DNA of 64,000 bases. Source: Streptomyces albiflavescens (GTDB lineage Bacteria; Actinomycetota; Actinomycetes; Streptomycetales; Streptomycetaceae). Below, one piece after another: positions 51,712 through 59,649 of the stretch. Below the pieces are notes generated by a model, which was not told where the DNA came from, ran no database searches, and was given only the letters and a program-made list of their open reading frames with translations. The stretch covers positions 186,001 through 250,000 of the forward strand of contig NZ_BMMM01000010.1 in NCBI RefSeq assembly GCF_014645835.1, in the 5' to 3' direction. The position numbers and the translations under genes were made by a program. Position 1 is the stretch's first letter, and every line of letters begins with the position of its first letter.

Positions 51712-52176
51712 TCAGTCAGCGAGCAGCTTCTTCACCACGGCGGCGACGCGGCCGCCCTCGGCCTGGCCGGCCACCTTCGGGTTCACGATCTTCATGACCT
51801 GCCCCATGGCACGCGGCCCCTCGGCGCCCGCCGCCTTCGCCTCCTCGACGGCCTGGGCGACGATCTGCTGGAGCTCCTCGTCGGACAGCTGCTTGGGCAG
51901 GTACGCGGCGAGAACCTCGCCCTCCGCCTTCTCCCGCTCGGCCGACTCGGCGCGCCCGCCCTGCGCGAAGGCATCGGCCGCCTCGCGGCGCTTCTTCGCC
52001 TCGCGGGTGATCACCTTCTGCACCTCGTCGTCGGAGAGTTCGCGCTTGGTCTTGCCCGCGACCTCCTCCTTGGTGATGGCGGCGAGGGTGAGCCGGAGCG
52101 TCGAGGAGCGGAGCTCGTCGCGCCCCTTGATCGCGGCGTTGAGGTCTTCCTGCAGCTTCGACTTGAGCGTGGTCAT
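51712..52176 (-). CDS. GatB/YqeY domain-containing protein
   Basis: A 154-residue all-helical protein, MTTLKSKLQEDLNAAIKGRD at the start, then LRLTLAAITKEEVAGK. The helical C-terminal repeat has LAAYLPKQLSDEELQQIV, MGQVMKIVNPKVAGQAEGG and RVAAVVKKLL. This is the YqeY fold, resembling the tail of amidotransferase subunit GatB and probably able to bind tRNA; its cellular role is not settled. The ATG at 52176 begins the conserved domain; an in-frame ATG 17 codons upstream is less likely. It is divergent from the metallophosphoesterase gene. Confidence 0.92.
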   Translation of the reverse strand: MTTLKSKLQEDLNAAIKGRDELRSSTLRLTLAAITKEEVAGKTKRELSDDEVQKVITREAKKRREAADAFAQGGRAESAEREKAEGEVLAAYLPKQLSDEELQQIVAQAVEEAKAAGAEGPRAMGQVMKIVNPKVAGQAEGGRVAAVVKKLLAD

Positions 52177-52298
52177 GCCGTCGATTGTCGCAGGTGTGGT
52201 GCGCCGGTCGCCTGCTGATTTCGGCACGAGCCGTGCATGCGCCCGCGGTTGTCCACAGGCGGGGACGCGGGGCTGCCGGGGTCTGACACGATGGACAC

Positions 52299-53225
52299 AT
52301 GCGCGCGCGATACGGAGTACCCCTGGGAATCACGGCGGTGGGCGCCGCCGGTCTGTTGTATGCGGCGGGTTTCGAGACCCGTTCCTTCCGTCTCCGGCGG
52401 GTGACGGTCCCGGTCCTGCCACCGGGGATGCGACCGCTCCGAGTCCTCCAGGTCTCCGACATCCACATGGTGAGCGGCCAGCGCAAGAAGCAGCGCTGGC
52501 TGCGTTCCCTGGCCGGACTGCGCCCCGACTTCGTCATCAACACCGGAGACAACCTCTCCGACCCGGAAGGCGTGCCGGAGGTACTGGACGCGCTCGGCCC
52601 CCTGATGGAGTTCCCCGGGGCGTACGTCTTCGGTTCGAACGACTACTACGGCCCCACACTCCGCAACCCCGCCCGCTACTTGTTCGAGAAGACGAAGGGT
52701 CGACACGGTCTGAACGGCAACCCACCGGTCGTGGGCGCCATCCACAACCCGTGGGAGGACCTCCGCGACGGCTTCGACACGGCGGGCTGGCTGAACCTGA
52801 CGAACACGCGGGGGACGCTGAAGGTCGAGGGCGCGGAGATCGAGCTGACCGGCCTCGATGACCCGCACATCAAGCGAGACCGCTACGCGCGCGTGGCCGG
52901 CGGCCCGTCGGAGTCCGCCGACTTCTCGATGGGCGTGGTCCACGCCCCGTACCTGCGCACCCTGGACGCCTTCACAGCCGACGGCTACCCCCTGATCCTG
53001 GCCGGCCACACCCATGGCGGCCAGCTCTGCCTGCCCTTCTACGGCGCCTTCGTCACCAACTGCGACCTCGACACGGACCGAGTGAAGGGCCTGTCCACGC
53101 ATACGGCGGAGGGCCGGACGTCGTACATGCACGTCTCGGCGGGCTGCGGGACGAGCCGCTACACGCCGGTACGGTTCGCCTGCCCGCCGGAGGCGTCGCT
53201 GCTGACCTTGGTGGAGCGCAGGTAG
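52299..53225 (+). CDS. Membrane-anchored metallophosphoesterase (YkuE-like)
   Basis: The protein has 308 residues. An N-terminal hydrophobic segment (VPLGITAVGAAGLLYAAGF) anchors a calcineurin-like phosphoesterase: VSDIHMVSG, NTGDNLSDPEG, VFGSNDYYG, and GHTHGGQLCLPF. The usual GNHE motif is replaced by GSND, so the His is missing while the Asn is kept. The conserved GHTHGGQ is typical of the group acting near the cell surface. The ATG at 52299 has no Shine-Dalgarno; CACGAT lies 6 nt before it. In mycobacteria the homologue Rv3683 directly follows ponA2. Confidence 0.9.
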   Translation: MRARYGVPLGITAVGAAGLLYAAGFETRSFRLRRVTVPVLPPGMRPLRVLQVSDIHMVSGQRKKQRWLRSLAGLRPDFVINTGDNLSDPEGVPEVLDALGPLMEFPGAYVFGSNDYYGPTLRNPARYLFEKTKGRHGLNGNPPVVGAIHNPWEDLRDGFDTAGWLNLTNTRGTLKVEGAEIELTGLDDPHIKRDRYARVAGGPSESADFSMGVVHAPYLRTLDAFTADGYPLILAGHTHGGQLCLPFYGAFVTNCDLDTDRVKGLSTHTAEGRTSYMHVSAGCGTSRYTPVRFACPPEASLLTLVERR

Positions 53226-53296
53226 GGGCGGCGGGGCAGGGGCCCGACGGGTTGGACCACCGCCGACGATCGAGCCTTGACCGCGAACGCCCGGGC

Positions 53297-53368
53297 GATG
53301 GTCCGGGCGAAGGCAGGGACGATGGTCCGGGCGAAGGCAGGGACGATGGTCCGGGCGAAGGCAGGGGC
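53297..53368. repeat. 24-bp tandem repeat, three copies
   Basis: GATGGTCCGGGCGAAGGCAG-type 24-bp units start at 53297, 53321 and 53345. They lie in the 244-bp gap before the Pr6Pr-like gene, which has no other gene. Confidence 0.9.
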
Positions 53369-53457
53369 GCCGGTGGGGCCACCGGTGGGTAGGCGCACTG
53401 GTGAGGGCGATGTAACCCACCCAGACGCCCCATATCGCCCGATTCGCCCGATCCGCT

Positions 53458-53463
53458 TAGCGT
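53458..53463 (+). promoter_or_regulatory. -10 box of a probable leaderless promoter (Pr6Pr-like gene)
   Basis: TAGCGT, 6 nt before the ATG at 53470. Confidence 0.45.
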
Positions 53464-53469
53464 AGGGCC

Positions 53470-54270
53470 ATGATCGCCCCGATGCCCAAGGACATACCCG
53501 ACCTCCCCGCGATACCGGGTATCCCCCCGCCGTCCCCCTCCTTCGTCCCCGCGACAGCGGTGGTGGCCCCCACGCGCCGCCCGGTGACGGCGGCCTTCCG
53601 CCTCCTCGTGGCCCTCGCGGCGGCAATGGGCGTGACCATCGACCTGATCCTGGGCAACGCGGTCCACGTCCTCAGTTACTTCACGATCCAGAGCAACGCT
53701 CTCGTGGCCCTCGTCTTCACCGCCTCGGCCCGGCGCGCGTGGACGGCCCGCCGCCCCCTACCCGGCGTTGTGACGGGCGGCACACTGCTTTACATTTCGA
53801 TCACGGGCCTGGTCTACCACCTGATCCTGACGAACCAGCCCGGCGGCTTCTCGATGACGGATGACGTCGCCCCGCTCACCGGCTGGCATGCGGTCGCCAA
53901 CCAGCTCCTCCACACGGTGACGCCGATCGCGGTACTGGCCGACTGGCTCCTACTGACCCGCCCGACCCCGCTGGCCGTCCGAAACGCGGCCACCTGGCTC
54001 GTCTACCCCCTCGCCTACCTGGGCTTTTCCCTGGCCCGAGGCGCGATGATGTCCCCCGGCACCCCCATGCGCTACCTCTACCCCTTCGTGGACGTCGACG
54101 AGCACGGCTACGGCGGCATCCTCGGCAACGCAGCGATCCTCGGCCTCGCCTTCTACGCCCTCGCCCTCCTCGCTGTCGCCGTCGACCACCTGCGCCCCGA
54201 CCCGGTCCGCCTTCACGTCCGACGCCCTGAAAACCGGATTTCGTCTCCGGCCACCAGTGGGCTAAAGTAA
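53470..54270 (+). CDS. Pr6Pr-family membrane protein
   Basis: A 266-residue protein with six or so transmembrane segments after a Pro-rich, disordered N-terminus of about 35 residues. FRLLVALAAAMGVTIDLILG, FTIQSNALVALVF, ISITGLVYHLILT and NQLLHTVTPIAVLADWLL are characteristic. The S-N-x-x-H-x-xxP-type residues suggest the Pr6Pr/FAR-17a-like multi-helix fold, whose role in bacteria is unknown. The start at 53470 is supported by the TAGCGT box 6 nt upstream. It ends 29 bp before the tRNA-Pro gene and is probably the last core gene left of the integrated element. Confidence 0.8.
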   Translation: MIAPMPKDIPDLPAIPGIPPPSPSFVPATAVVAPTRRPVTAAFRLLVALAAAMGVTIDLILGNAVHVLSYFTIQSNALVALVFTASARRAWTARRPLPGVVTGGTLLYISITGLVYHLILTNQPGGFSMTDDVAPLTGWHAVANQLLHTVTPIAVLADWLLLTRPTPLAVRNAATWLVYPLAYLGFSLARGAMMSPGTPMRYLYPFVDVDEHGYGGILGNAAILGLAFYALALLAVAVDHLRPDPVRLHVRRPENRISSPATSGLK

Positions 54271-54299
54271 ACGACGTCGCAGCGACAAGCAGCGACAAT

Positions 54300-54373
54300 C
54301 GGGGTGTAGCGCAGCTTGGCAGCGCGCTTCGTTCGGGACGAAGAGGTCGTGGGTTCAAATCCCGCCACCCCGA
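54300..54373 (+). tRNA. tRNA-Pro (CGG)
   Basis: A complete cloverleaf: acceptor CGGGGTG pairs with CACCCCG, the anticodon stem CTTCG/CGAAG encloses loop TTCGGGA with anticodon CGG, and the T-arm has GGTTCAAATCC. The discriminator base is A and CCA is not encoded. TAAAGT at 54263 may be the -10. The gene is also the insertion site of the adjacent element. Confidence 0.97.
54331..54348 (+). repeat. attL core (18-bp direct repeat inside tRNA-Pro)
   Basis: GTTCGGGACGAAGAGGTC covers the anticodon loop, 3' anticodon stem and variable loop. It is repeated exactly at 62079-62096. Confidence 0.75.
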
Positions 54374-54389
54374 CAGCTGAAACACCAGG

Positions 54390-54426
54390 TCAGGGCCGGT
54401 TTCCCCTCACGGGAAACCGGCCCTGA
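54390..54426 (+). terminator. Terminator between tRNA-Pro and the integrase
   Basis: A perfect 16-bp stem with loop CTCAC, just past the tRNA. Confidence 0.75.
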
Positions 54427-54490
54427 CTCGTTCCACAGGGTCTCTGGGGAGCAGATGGGGAGTGGATCAAGGAAATCGACTCCCCGAACG

Positions 54491-56002
54491 TCACCCCCGA
54501 CGCGCTCTCAGCAGCGCATCGAGCGCACGCACCGGTGACCGCGGGTGCAGGGCAGACCGTGCCGCCAACGCCCCCTCCCACTGCTCGGTCAGTTCATCCA
54601 TGAGCCGGTTCCTCATCCGCGCCGTGATGTGCGAGTAGCGGGCTTGCACCGAGCCATCCTCGTGTCCCATCCGTTCATCCATGAGTTTGGGCGGGGTCCC
54701 GAACTCCTCCATGACTGTCTTATGGGAGTGCCTGAGCCCGTGCGGAGTGAGACCCCGTGCGATCGGCAGCCAGCACGCGTCGGCACGGCCCGAGGCATTC
54801 CAGCCCCGCGCCGGCACCCCTGGCCAGGGGTGCGCCATCACGGGTACGGGGCGCGCCTCCTGCGGGGCCTTCTTCGGGCACCACCCCGCCGTGGCCGGAT
54901 GGAACAGCCAGGTCGCGAAACCGGTACGGCGCCAGTGCGCGGCCGTCTCTCCCGTCTGACCCGCACGGACGTAGCCGAGTTCCGCGATAGCTGTCTCCAC
55001 CCAGATCCGCGTTCGCTCCGCGACCATGTCCGGACGGTTCAGCACGTTCGAGACCGTTGCCGCAGAGACCTCGGCGCGGCGGGCGACTTCGACCAGCTTT
55101 GCGCCGACGTGCCGGGCAGCGCCGTTGGCGGGACCGTGGCCACGGAACACGTAGGTGTGCTCATGGCACGGGCAGGGTGCCGACTCGGTCTGGGCGATAT
55201 GGCCTGCGACCAAGGCAGACAGCCACTTCGGCGTGTCGATGGTCCGGTAGGAGTCGTCCTTGGGTGGGCAGCGCTCGAACTCCCCCGAGTCGAGTTCGTA
55301 CAGCTGCCACTCCACCCGCACCGATGCGGGGCGGACGAACTTGCGCTCCAGACCGACGATTTCGCCCCATCGCATGCCGGTGTACCCCTTCAGGACCACG
55401 GCTACGAATTCGTCGTCACGGCCAGACAACAGCGAAGCGCGCTCGGCTGTCAGCAGGATTCCGAGAGCGTCGGTCACCACCTTCTCGGGGCCGCGGTTCC
55501 GAGAGCGTCCGGCGCGCTTGCCTCGGCCGCGCCGCTTGGCTGCCGGGTTGGAATCGCGAAGTCCTTCATCCACGGCGTCGGCGAGGATGAGGTGCAGCGT
55601 GCCGTGCCAGGTCTTCACGCTAGACGCGGCGTAGAGCTTCCGCTCCTTCTTCTCCCAGGCGCCGACGTCCGTGGGCTGGATATCGGCGATGGCCTTGTCC
55701 TCGAAGGCAGGGAGGAGGTGCTCCTCGATGTGCCGCTTGTAGTTCTGCATAGTCGATGCGGCCAACTCCTGTGCCGCATACCAGCGGTTCACGTACTCGC
55801 CGAAGGTCTCCTTCCCTGCATTCGGGTCGCGATAGCCGACCTCTCGGACCTTGGCCTCCGCATCGTTCGCTGCCTTCGCAGCCTCGCGCTTGGTGGCGAA
55901 TCTGATCGTGGCACCGTTGGCGTCCACCACAGTTCGGAGCACACCTGGTGCAATCCAGTACCGGCCTCGGTAGTAATCGGCGCGCTTCTCGCCGTAGCCC
56001 AT
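54491..56002 (-). CDS. Tyrosine recombinase (integrase) with embedded LacI-type HTH
   Basis: The protein has 503 residues. An Arm/core-binding region (about 1-170) has ETFGEYVNRWYAAQELAASTM. The catalytic domain has Arg211 (YTGMRWGEIVGL), His421 and Arg424 (LTPHGLRHSHKT), His447 (DERMGHEDG) and the nucleophile Tyr456 (VQARYSHIT). Between Arg211 and the His-x-x-Arg box, residues about 302-345 form a LacI-family HTH: LVEVARRAEVSAATVSNVLN followed by ELGY. This insert is foreign to the recombinase fold. The gene's 3' end faces the tRNA, the usual layout for integrases of actinobacterial integrative elements. ATG 56002 follows GAGAGG. Confidence 0.92.
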   Translation of the reverse strand: MGYGEKRADYYRGRYWIAPGVLRTVVDANGATIRFATKREAAKAANDAEAKVREVGYRDPNAGKETFGEYVNRWYAAQELAASTMQNYKRHIEEHLLPAFEDKAIADIQPTDVGAWEKKERKLYAASSVKTWHGTLHLILADAVDEGLRDSNPAAKRRGRGKRAGRSRNRGPEKVVTDALGILLTAERASLLSGRDDEFVAVVLKGYTGMRWGEIVGLERKFVRPASVRVEWQLYELDSGEFERCPPKDDSYRTIDTPKWLSALVAGHIAQTESAPCPCHEHTYVFRGHGPANGAARHVGAKLVEVARRAEVSAATVSNVLNRPDMVAERTRIWVETAIAELGYVRAGQTGETAAHWRRTGFATWLFHPATAGWCPKKAPQEARPVPVMAHPWPGVPARGWNASGRADACWLPIARGLTPHGLRHSHKTVMEEFGTPPKLMDERMGHEDGSVQARYSHITARMRNRLMDELTEQWEGALAARSALHPRSPVRALDALLRARRG

Positions 56003-56072
56003 GGTTACCTCTCACGACAAGCGAGGGGTGGAGACCATGGCTGGCCTCCACCCCTCGTGATCAGCTCTTCTA

Positions 56073-56381
56073 TCAAGCGGCGTTCCGAGCGCGACGCGGA
56101 CGGCGCGCACGGAGACTCGCTACTGGTCGTACCGGCTGCGCCAAAGTGCGGCGCCGGGGTACGGCTTCGCCCTCGATGGCGTTTGCCGGGCTGGGCCGCT
56201 CTTCAAGAATGTGGAAGATCTCTCGAACGTGATCGCTGGTAAAGCGGTACCCGCCACCGCTCCTCAGGAAGGGGATGCGCCGTCGGCGGACTTGTTCCTT
56301 CACCCACCACTCCGAGCACCCCAGTGACGTCGCTACCTCCGCCGCCGAATAGCTCAGGGGAAGTCCACTCTCCTTCGGCAC
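56073..56381 (-). CDS. Excisionase-like HTH protein
   Basis: A 102-residue protein. LSYSAAEVATSLGCSEWWVK followed by EQVRRRRIPFLRSGGGYRFT is a MerR/Xis-type winged helix (excisionase or helix-turn-helix 17). An Arg-rich tail (RARRPRRARNAA) follows. It is transcribed towards the integrase with about 70 bp between, the usual xis-int order. The start is uncertain: GTG 56381 is used, but the IS3 element begins only 10 bp upstream, so the original promoter and possibly the first codons may have been displaced by the insertion. Confidence 0.75.
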   Translation of the reverse strand: MPKESGLPLSYSAAEVATSLGCSEWWVKEQVRRRRIPFLRSGGGYRFTSDHVREIFHILEERPSPANAIEGEAVPRRRTLAQPVRPVASLRARRPRRARNAA

Positions 56382-56440
56382 CTTCGTGACTGAACCGTTC
56401 CGGGTTCGGTAGGGACTCGATCGTTTGAGAGGATCGAGTT

Positions 56441-56767
56441 ATGGCACGTCCTTCCCAGTACCCGCTTGAGCTGCGCCGTCGTGCGGTGCGGATGGTCGCC
56501 GAGGTGCGACCGGAGTACGACACCGAGTGGGCCGCGATGAAAGCAGTCGCCCAGAAACTGGGCATCGGCACGACCGAGACCTTGCGCAAGTGGGTCCGGC
56601 AGGACCAGATCGACGCCGGCGCCCGTGCGGGTACGACGAGCGAGGAGTCGGCCGAGCTGAAGCGGCTGAAGAAGGAGAACGCCGAGCTGAAGCGGGCGAA
56701 CGACATCCTGAAGGCTGCGGCGTCTTTCTTCGCGGCCGAGCTCGACCGGCCACACACACGCTCGTAG
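56441..56767 (+). CDS. IS3-family transposase OrfA
   Basis: A 108-residue protein. The N-terminal HTH_Tnp_1 domain (YPLELRRRAVRMVAEVRPEY, then LGIGTTETLRKWVRQ) binds the IS ends. A C-terminal leucine zipper (ELKRLKKENAELKRANDILK) allows multimerisation. The end is in frame 2, and the OrfB frame lies one base back, so a -1 ribosomal frameshift near 56720-56765 would make the OrfAB transposase. The frame is intact, with no premature stop. Confidence 0.93.
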   Translation: MARPSQYPLELRRRAVRMVAEVRPEYDTEWAAMKAVAQKLGIGTTETLRKWVRQDQIDAGARAGTTSEESAELKRLKKENAELKRANDILKAAASFFAAELDRPHTRS

Positions 56768-57693
56768 CGTTCATCGACGAGCACAAGGACCGCTTCGGCG
56801 GCGTCGAGCCGATCTGCCGGGTCCTCACCGACCACGACTGCAAGATCGCACCGTCCACCTACTACGCCCACCACAAACGCCAGGCCGCACCCGCAGCCCG
56901 CACCGTCCGCGACGCCGAGCTGAAGACCCTCATCACAGAGGCGTACGAGGCCAACTACCGTGTCTACGGCGCGCGGAAGATCTGGCGACACCTGAACAGG
57001 CACGACCACACCGTGGCCCGCTGCACCGTCGAACGCCTCATGCGCGAGCTCGGAATCACCGGCGCGGTCCGCGGCAAGCGGGTGATCACCACGATCCCCG
57101 ACGCGAGCGCGGAACGGGCCCCGGATCTCGTGGACCGCGACTTCGTCGCCCCGGCGCCGAACCGCTGCTGGGTCGCCGACTTCACCCACGTCGCCACCTT
57201 CGCCGGCGTCGTCTACGTCGCCTTCGTCGTGGACACCTTCTCCCGCCGTATCGTCGGCTGGTCAGCGGCCACTTCGAAGGAGACAAGGCTCGTCCTGGAC
57301 GCCCTGGAGATGGCCCTGTGGCAGCGCGACCGGGACCAACACCCCTACCAGCCAGGCGAGTTGATACATCATTCCGATGCCGGTTCGCAGTACACCTCGT
57401 TCGCGCTCGCCGAGCACCTCGACCGGGCAGGAATCGCCGCGTCGATCGGATCGGTCGGTGACGCGTACGACAACGCCCTGATGGAGTCCACGATCGGCCT
57501 GTTCAAGACCGAGCTGATCAAACCCCGCCACCCCTGGAAGACACTCTCCGAGGTCGAGCTGGCCACCGCAGAGTGGGTCGACTGGTACTGCCACCGCCGA
57601 CTACACGGTGAGATCGGGCACATCCCACCCGTCGAATACGAGACCAATCACTACCACGCAACCACGAAACCCCAGGTCACAGTCACGACCTAG
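56761..57693 (+). CDS. IS3-family transposase OrfB (DDE domain)
   Basis: An integrase-core transposase of about 310 residues. HTH_21 (AYEANYRVYGARKIWRHL) is followed by the DDE catalytic residues: Asp in CWVADFTHVATF, Asp in IHHSDAGSQYTS and Glu in DNALMESTIGLFKTEL, 35 residues after the second Asp. The frame has no good start codon of its own near 56761 (CTC GTA GCG), so it is probably made only as an OrfAB fusion by frameshifting. The exact 5' limit is therefore arbitrary. It appears intact and potentially active. Confidence 0.9.
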   Translation, partial: LVAFIDEHKDRFGGVEPICRVLTDHDCKIAPSTYYAHHKRQAAPAARTVRDAELKTLITEAYEANYRVYGARKIWRHLNRHDHTVARCTVERLMRELGITGAVRGKRVITTIPDASAERAPDLVDRDFVAPAPNRCWVADFTHVATFAGVVYVAFVVDTFSRRIVGWSAATSKETRLVLDALEMALWQRDRDQHPYQPGELIHHSDAGSQYTSFALAEHLDRAGIAASIGSVGDAYDNALMESTIGLFKTELIKPRHPWKTLSEVELATAEWVDWYCHRRLHGEIGHIPPVEYETNHYHATTKPQVTVTT

Positions 57694-57809
57694 AGTCTCG
57701 ATCAAACCCGGAACGGTTCATCGTTGCGGTAACGGTGTGATGCATCCTCCGCGACGTCGATGCTGTTCAGTGTGCGGATAGACAACAAGAACGCAAATGG
57801 AGGTGGCTG

Positions 57810-58334
57810 TTGAGTATCGAATCCCTGGAGGCCGCGCTGCCGGGGCTGGTGGCGCAGCGGCTCGAGGTTCCACGGCGCATCGACTGGCAGGTGCTCTTCG
57901 ACGGGTTGCGGACTGGGCTGCCAGACGACTACATCGCTTTGGCGGAGTCCTACCCTCGGTTGGGGATCGGGCAGTTCCTCTCTGTGACGTCGCCGGCCCC
58001 AGGAGGCGAAGCGGAATTCGTCGAGGGGACGAGAGAGGATCTCGCCGGTGCCGAGGATATGGCACAGAAGGAAATGCTCGGTGGCTACCCTGCGTTCCCG
58101 GAATCGGGAGGGTTGCTGCCGTGGGGCGGCTCGATAGACGGGGACGAGTTCTACTGGCGTACAGAAGGGCAGCCCAACGAATGGACAGTCGTTGTGGCTG
58201 GGCGGAATGACGACTGGTTCCACTACGAGGGCAGCCTCTCGAGCTATCTCGCCTGGTTGTGCTCTGGGACGGCCGAACCGCATGGGCTCCCTCCGAACTT
58301 TCCGGGGCCCGAACCGGTGGTTTCCGTCGGATAA
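57810..58334 (+). CDS. SUKH-family (SMI1/KNR4) protein
   Basis: The protein has 174 residues. The SUKH signature includes GLPDDYIALAESYPRLGIGQFL near residue 35, a proline-rich acidic middle (LPWGGSIDGDEFYW) and a C-terminal NDDWFHYEGSLSSYLAWLCSG. SUKH proteins commonly serve as immunity proteins to secreted or contact-dependent nuclease toxins, but no toxin gene lies next to it. The start is TTG at 57810, supported by GGAGGTGGCTG directly upstream. Third-position GC is slightly lower than in core genes, consistent with acquired DNA. Confidence 0.82.
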   Translation: MSIESLEAALPGLVAQRLEVPRRIDWQVLFDGLRTGLPDDYIALAESYPRLGIGQFLSVTSPAPGGEAEFVEGTREDLAGAEDMAQKEMLGGYPAFPESGGLLPWGGSIDGDEFYWRTEGQPNEWTVVVAGRNDDWFHYEGSLSSYLAWLCSGTAEPHGLPPNFPGPEPVVSVG

Positions 58335-58653
58335 GAGTGCTCGAAATGCTCAGGGACCCTTGAGCGCAAGGGTCGACCCCTAGTGGGTGATGGCGTCGGC
58401 TCCTTACGCACAGTTGGACGGCGTGCGCCTGTCTCCAGACCCGGGCGCACCAGCTGCGCACCAGAACGCACGGTCAGCCACGGTCAACGGCGGTTCAGCG
58501 GGGGGCGGCAGCCATGGCAATCAAGGGGCCATCCTTGCAGGTCAGCCACCAAATCACCGTGCAAGTGCCGGTGATTCCCAAGCTCAGGTCCTCAGATCTC
58601 CGCTCAGGCCTTCAACTGCTGACTGTCGGTGGCGCCTCGTACTCTCCCTCCTC
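58335..58653. other. Intergenic region without a recognisable gene
   Basis: 319 bp between the SUKH gene and the two-CxxC gene. TACTCT at 58640 may be the -10 of the downstream gene, 8 nt before its ATG. Nothing else is recognised. Confidence 0.5.
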
Positions 58654-59229
58654 ATGGGAAACTACTTCCAAACCATCGTCGACCTCCACGCCACGCCGGC
58701 CGACGCAACAGCACTGGCAGCCCGCGGCCTTGACTGGCTCGTCGCGGAAGGGATAGTCCGCGCCGAGCGCACCGACTGCGTTCTCGGCGCCCCGCTCGGA
58801 CACCCACCGGGTCCGCTCTGGGCCAAGGCGGTCGAGCAAGTCGACTGGGAGCCGAGCGACGGACTCAAGGTCGAGACAGGTCGAACCGTCTTCCACGGCG
58901 GGCAGGGCGATGCCATGTACGCCGCCTGCCCTCACTGCGCCGCCCGCGTGGACCTGTATACCGATGAGTGGGACGCGATCGAGGACGCCTGGGATCCCTT
59001 CAACAAGGCCATCGGCACCTGGCGCGACTCGGGCCAAGCTGCCGTCACCTGTCCACGCTGTAGTCGAGCTGGTGACCTGACCGCGTGGACCTGGGACAAC
59101 GACTACTACGCGTTCGGCTATCTGGGATTCGAGTTCTGGGACTGGCCCGAGTTCAGCCCCGGCTTCCTCGAACGCTTCGCACGCGTGCTGGGTGACCATC
59201 GCACGGTCCTGGTGGGAGGCAAGTTCTGA
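58654..59229 (+). CDS. Hypothetical protein with two CxxC motifs (possible zinc ribbon)
   Basis: A 191-residue protein. Two CxxC pairs, YAACPHCAARVDLY and VTCPRCSRAGDL, about 45 residues apart could hold one zinc ion. A Trp/Phe/Tyr-rich C-terminal part follows (WTWDNDYYAFGYLGFEFWDW). The whole looks like the small 'sugar ABC transporter ATPase/zinc-ribbon' hypothetical group often found with immunity genes. The ATG at 58654 starts the conserved part and follows TACTCT by 8 nt. A longer in-frame extension to 58387 has poor coding character. The function is unknown. Confidence 0.65.
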   Translation: MGNYFQTIVDLHATPADATALAARGLDWLVAEGIVRAERTDCVLGAPLGHPPGPLWAKAVEQVDWEPSDGLKVETGRTVFHGGQGDAMYAACPHCAARVDLYTDEWDAIEDAWDPFNKAIGTWRDSGQAAVTCPRCSRAGDLTAWTWDNDYYAFGYLGFEFWDWPEFSPGFLERFARVLGDHRTVLVGGKF

Positions 59230-59608
59230 GGATCGGTGCTTCACGCGACCGCTCCAGGCCGCCAGTCGGCCGACCAGACCTCTTCCGTGCCCGTTGGGTA
59301 CCTCGGGCCTCGGGCCCAGCCCGTCTCATTCAGCCCCGTTCACGATGGTTCGGACGCAACCCAGAGCCGAGACCACATTTGGTGGCGAGCCGCCCATGAA
59401 CGCAGGTGAACGCCCCCGCACGCAGCCAACCGCCTCGCCAACACAGTTGGAAAGCGTGTTGGCACCGCTGCCCATCGGGGCTGAGGAGACGAGCCGACCT
59501 TGAACCGAGGATTCAGCGCGGCCCGCTCCGAGGAGTGGCCGACGCGCGCCATCGTGTCCTTGCGCGTGACACTCGGCTCTATCGCCTCCCCTGAGGAAGA
59601 TGTATCCC
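59230..59608. other. Intergenic region without a recognisable gene
   Basis: About 380 bp between the two-CxxC gene and the terminator of the secreted-protein gene. Open frames cross it on both strands but show no recognisable domain or start signals. Confidence 0.5.
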
Positions 59609-59642
59609 AAGGCCCGGCGCGTCATCGGATGCGCCGGGCTTT
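59609..59642 (-). terminator. Terminator of the secreted propeller protein
   Basis: A stem of about 10 bp (GCCCGGCGC with GCGCCGGGC plus flanking pairs), 10 bp past the stop on the minus strand. Confidence 0.65.
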
Positions 59643-59649
59643 GGGGGCC

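Larger units (their letters stand above)
56391..57720 (+). mobile_element. IS3-family insertion sequence
   Basis: 1330 bp with perfect 16-bp terminal inverted repeats: TGAACCGTTCCGGGTT at 56391 and its complement ending at 57720. The ends are TG and CA as usual. OrfA and OrfB overlap with a -1 frame relation. The bases immediately outside (GTGAC on the left, TCGTT on the right) do not form the expected 3-4 bp target duplication. Confidence 0.93.
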
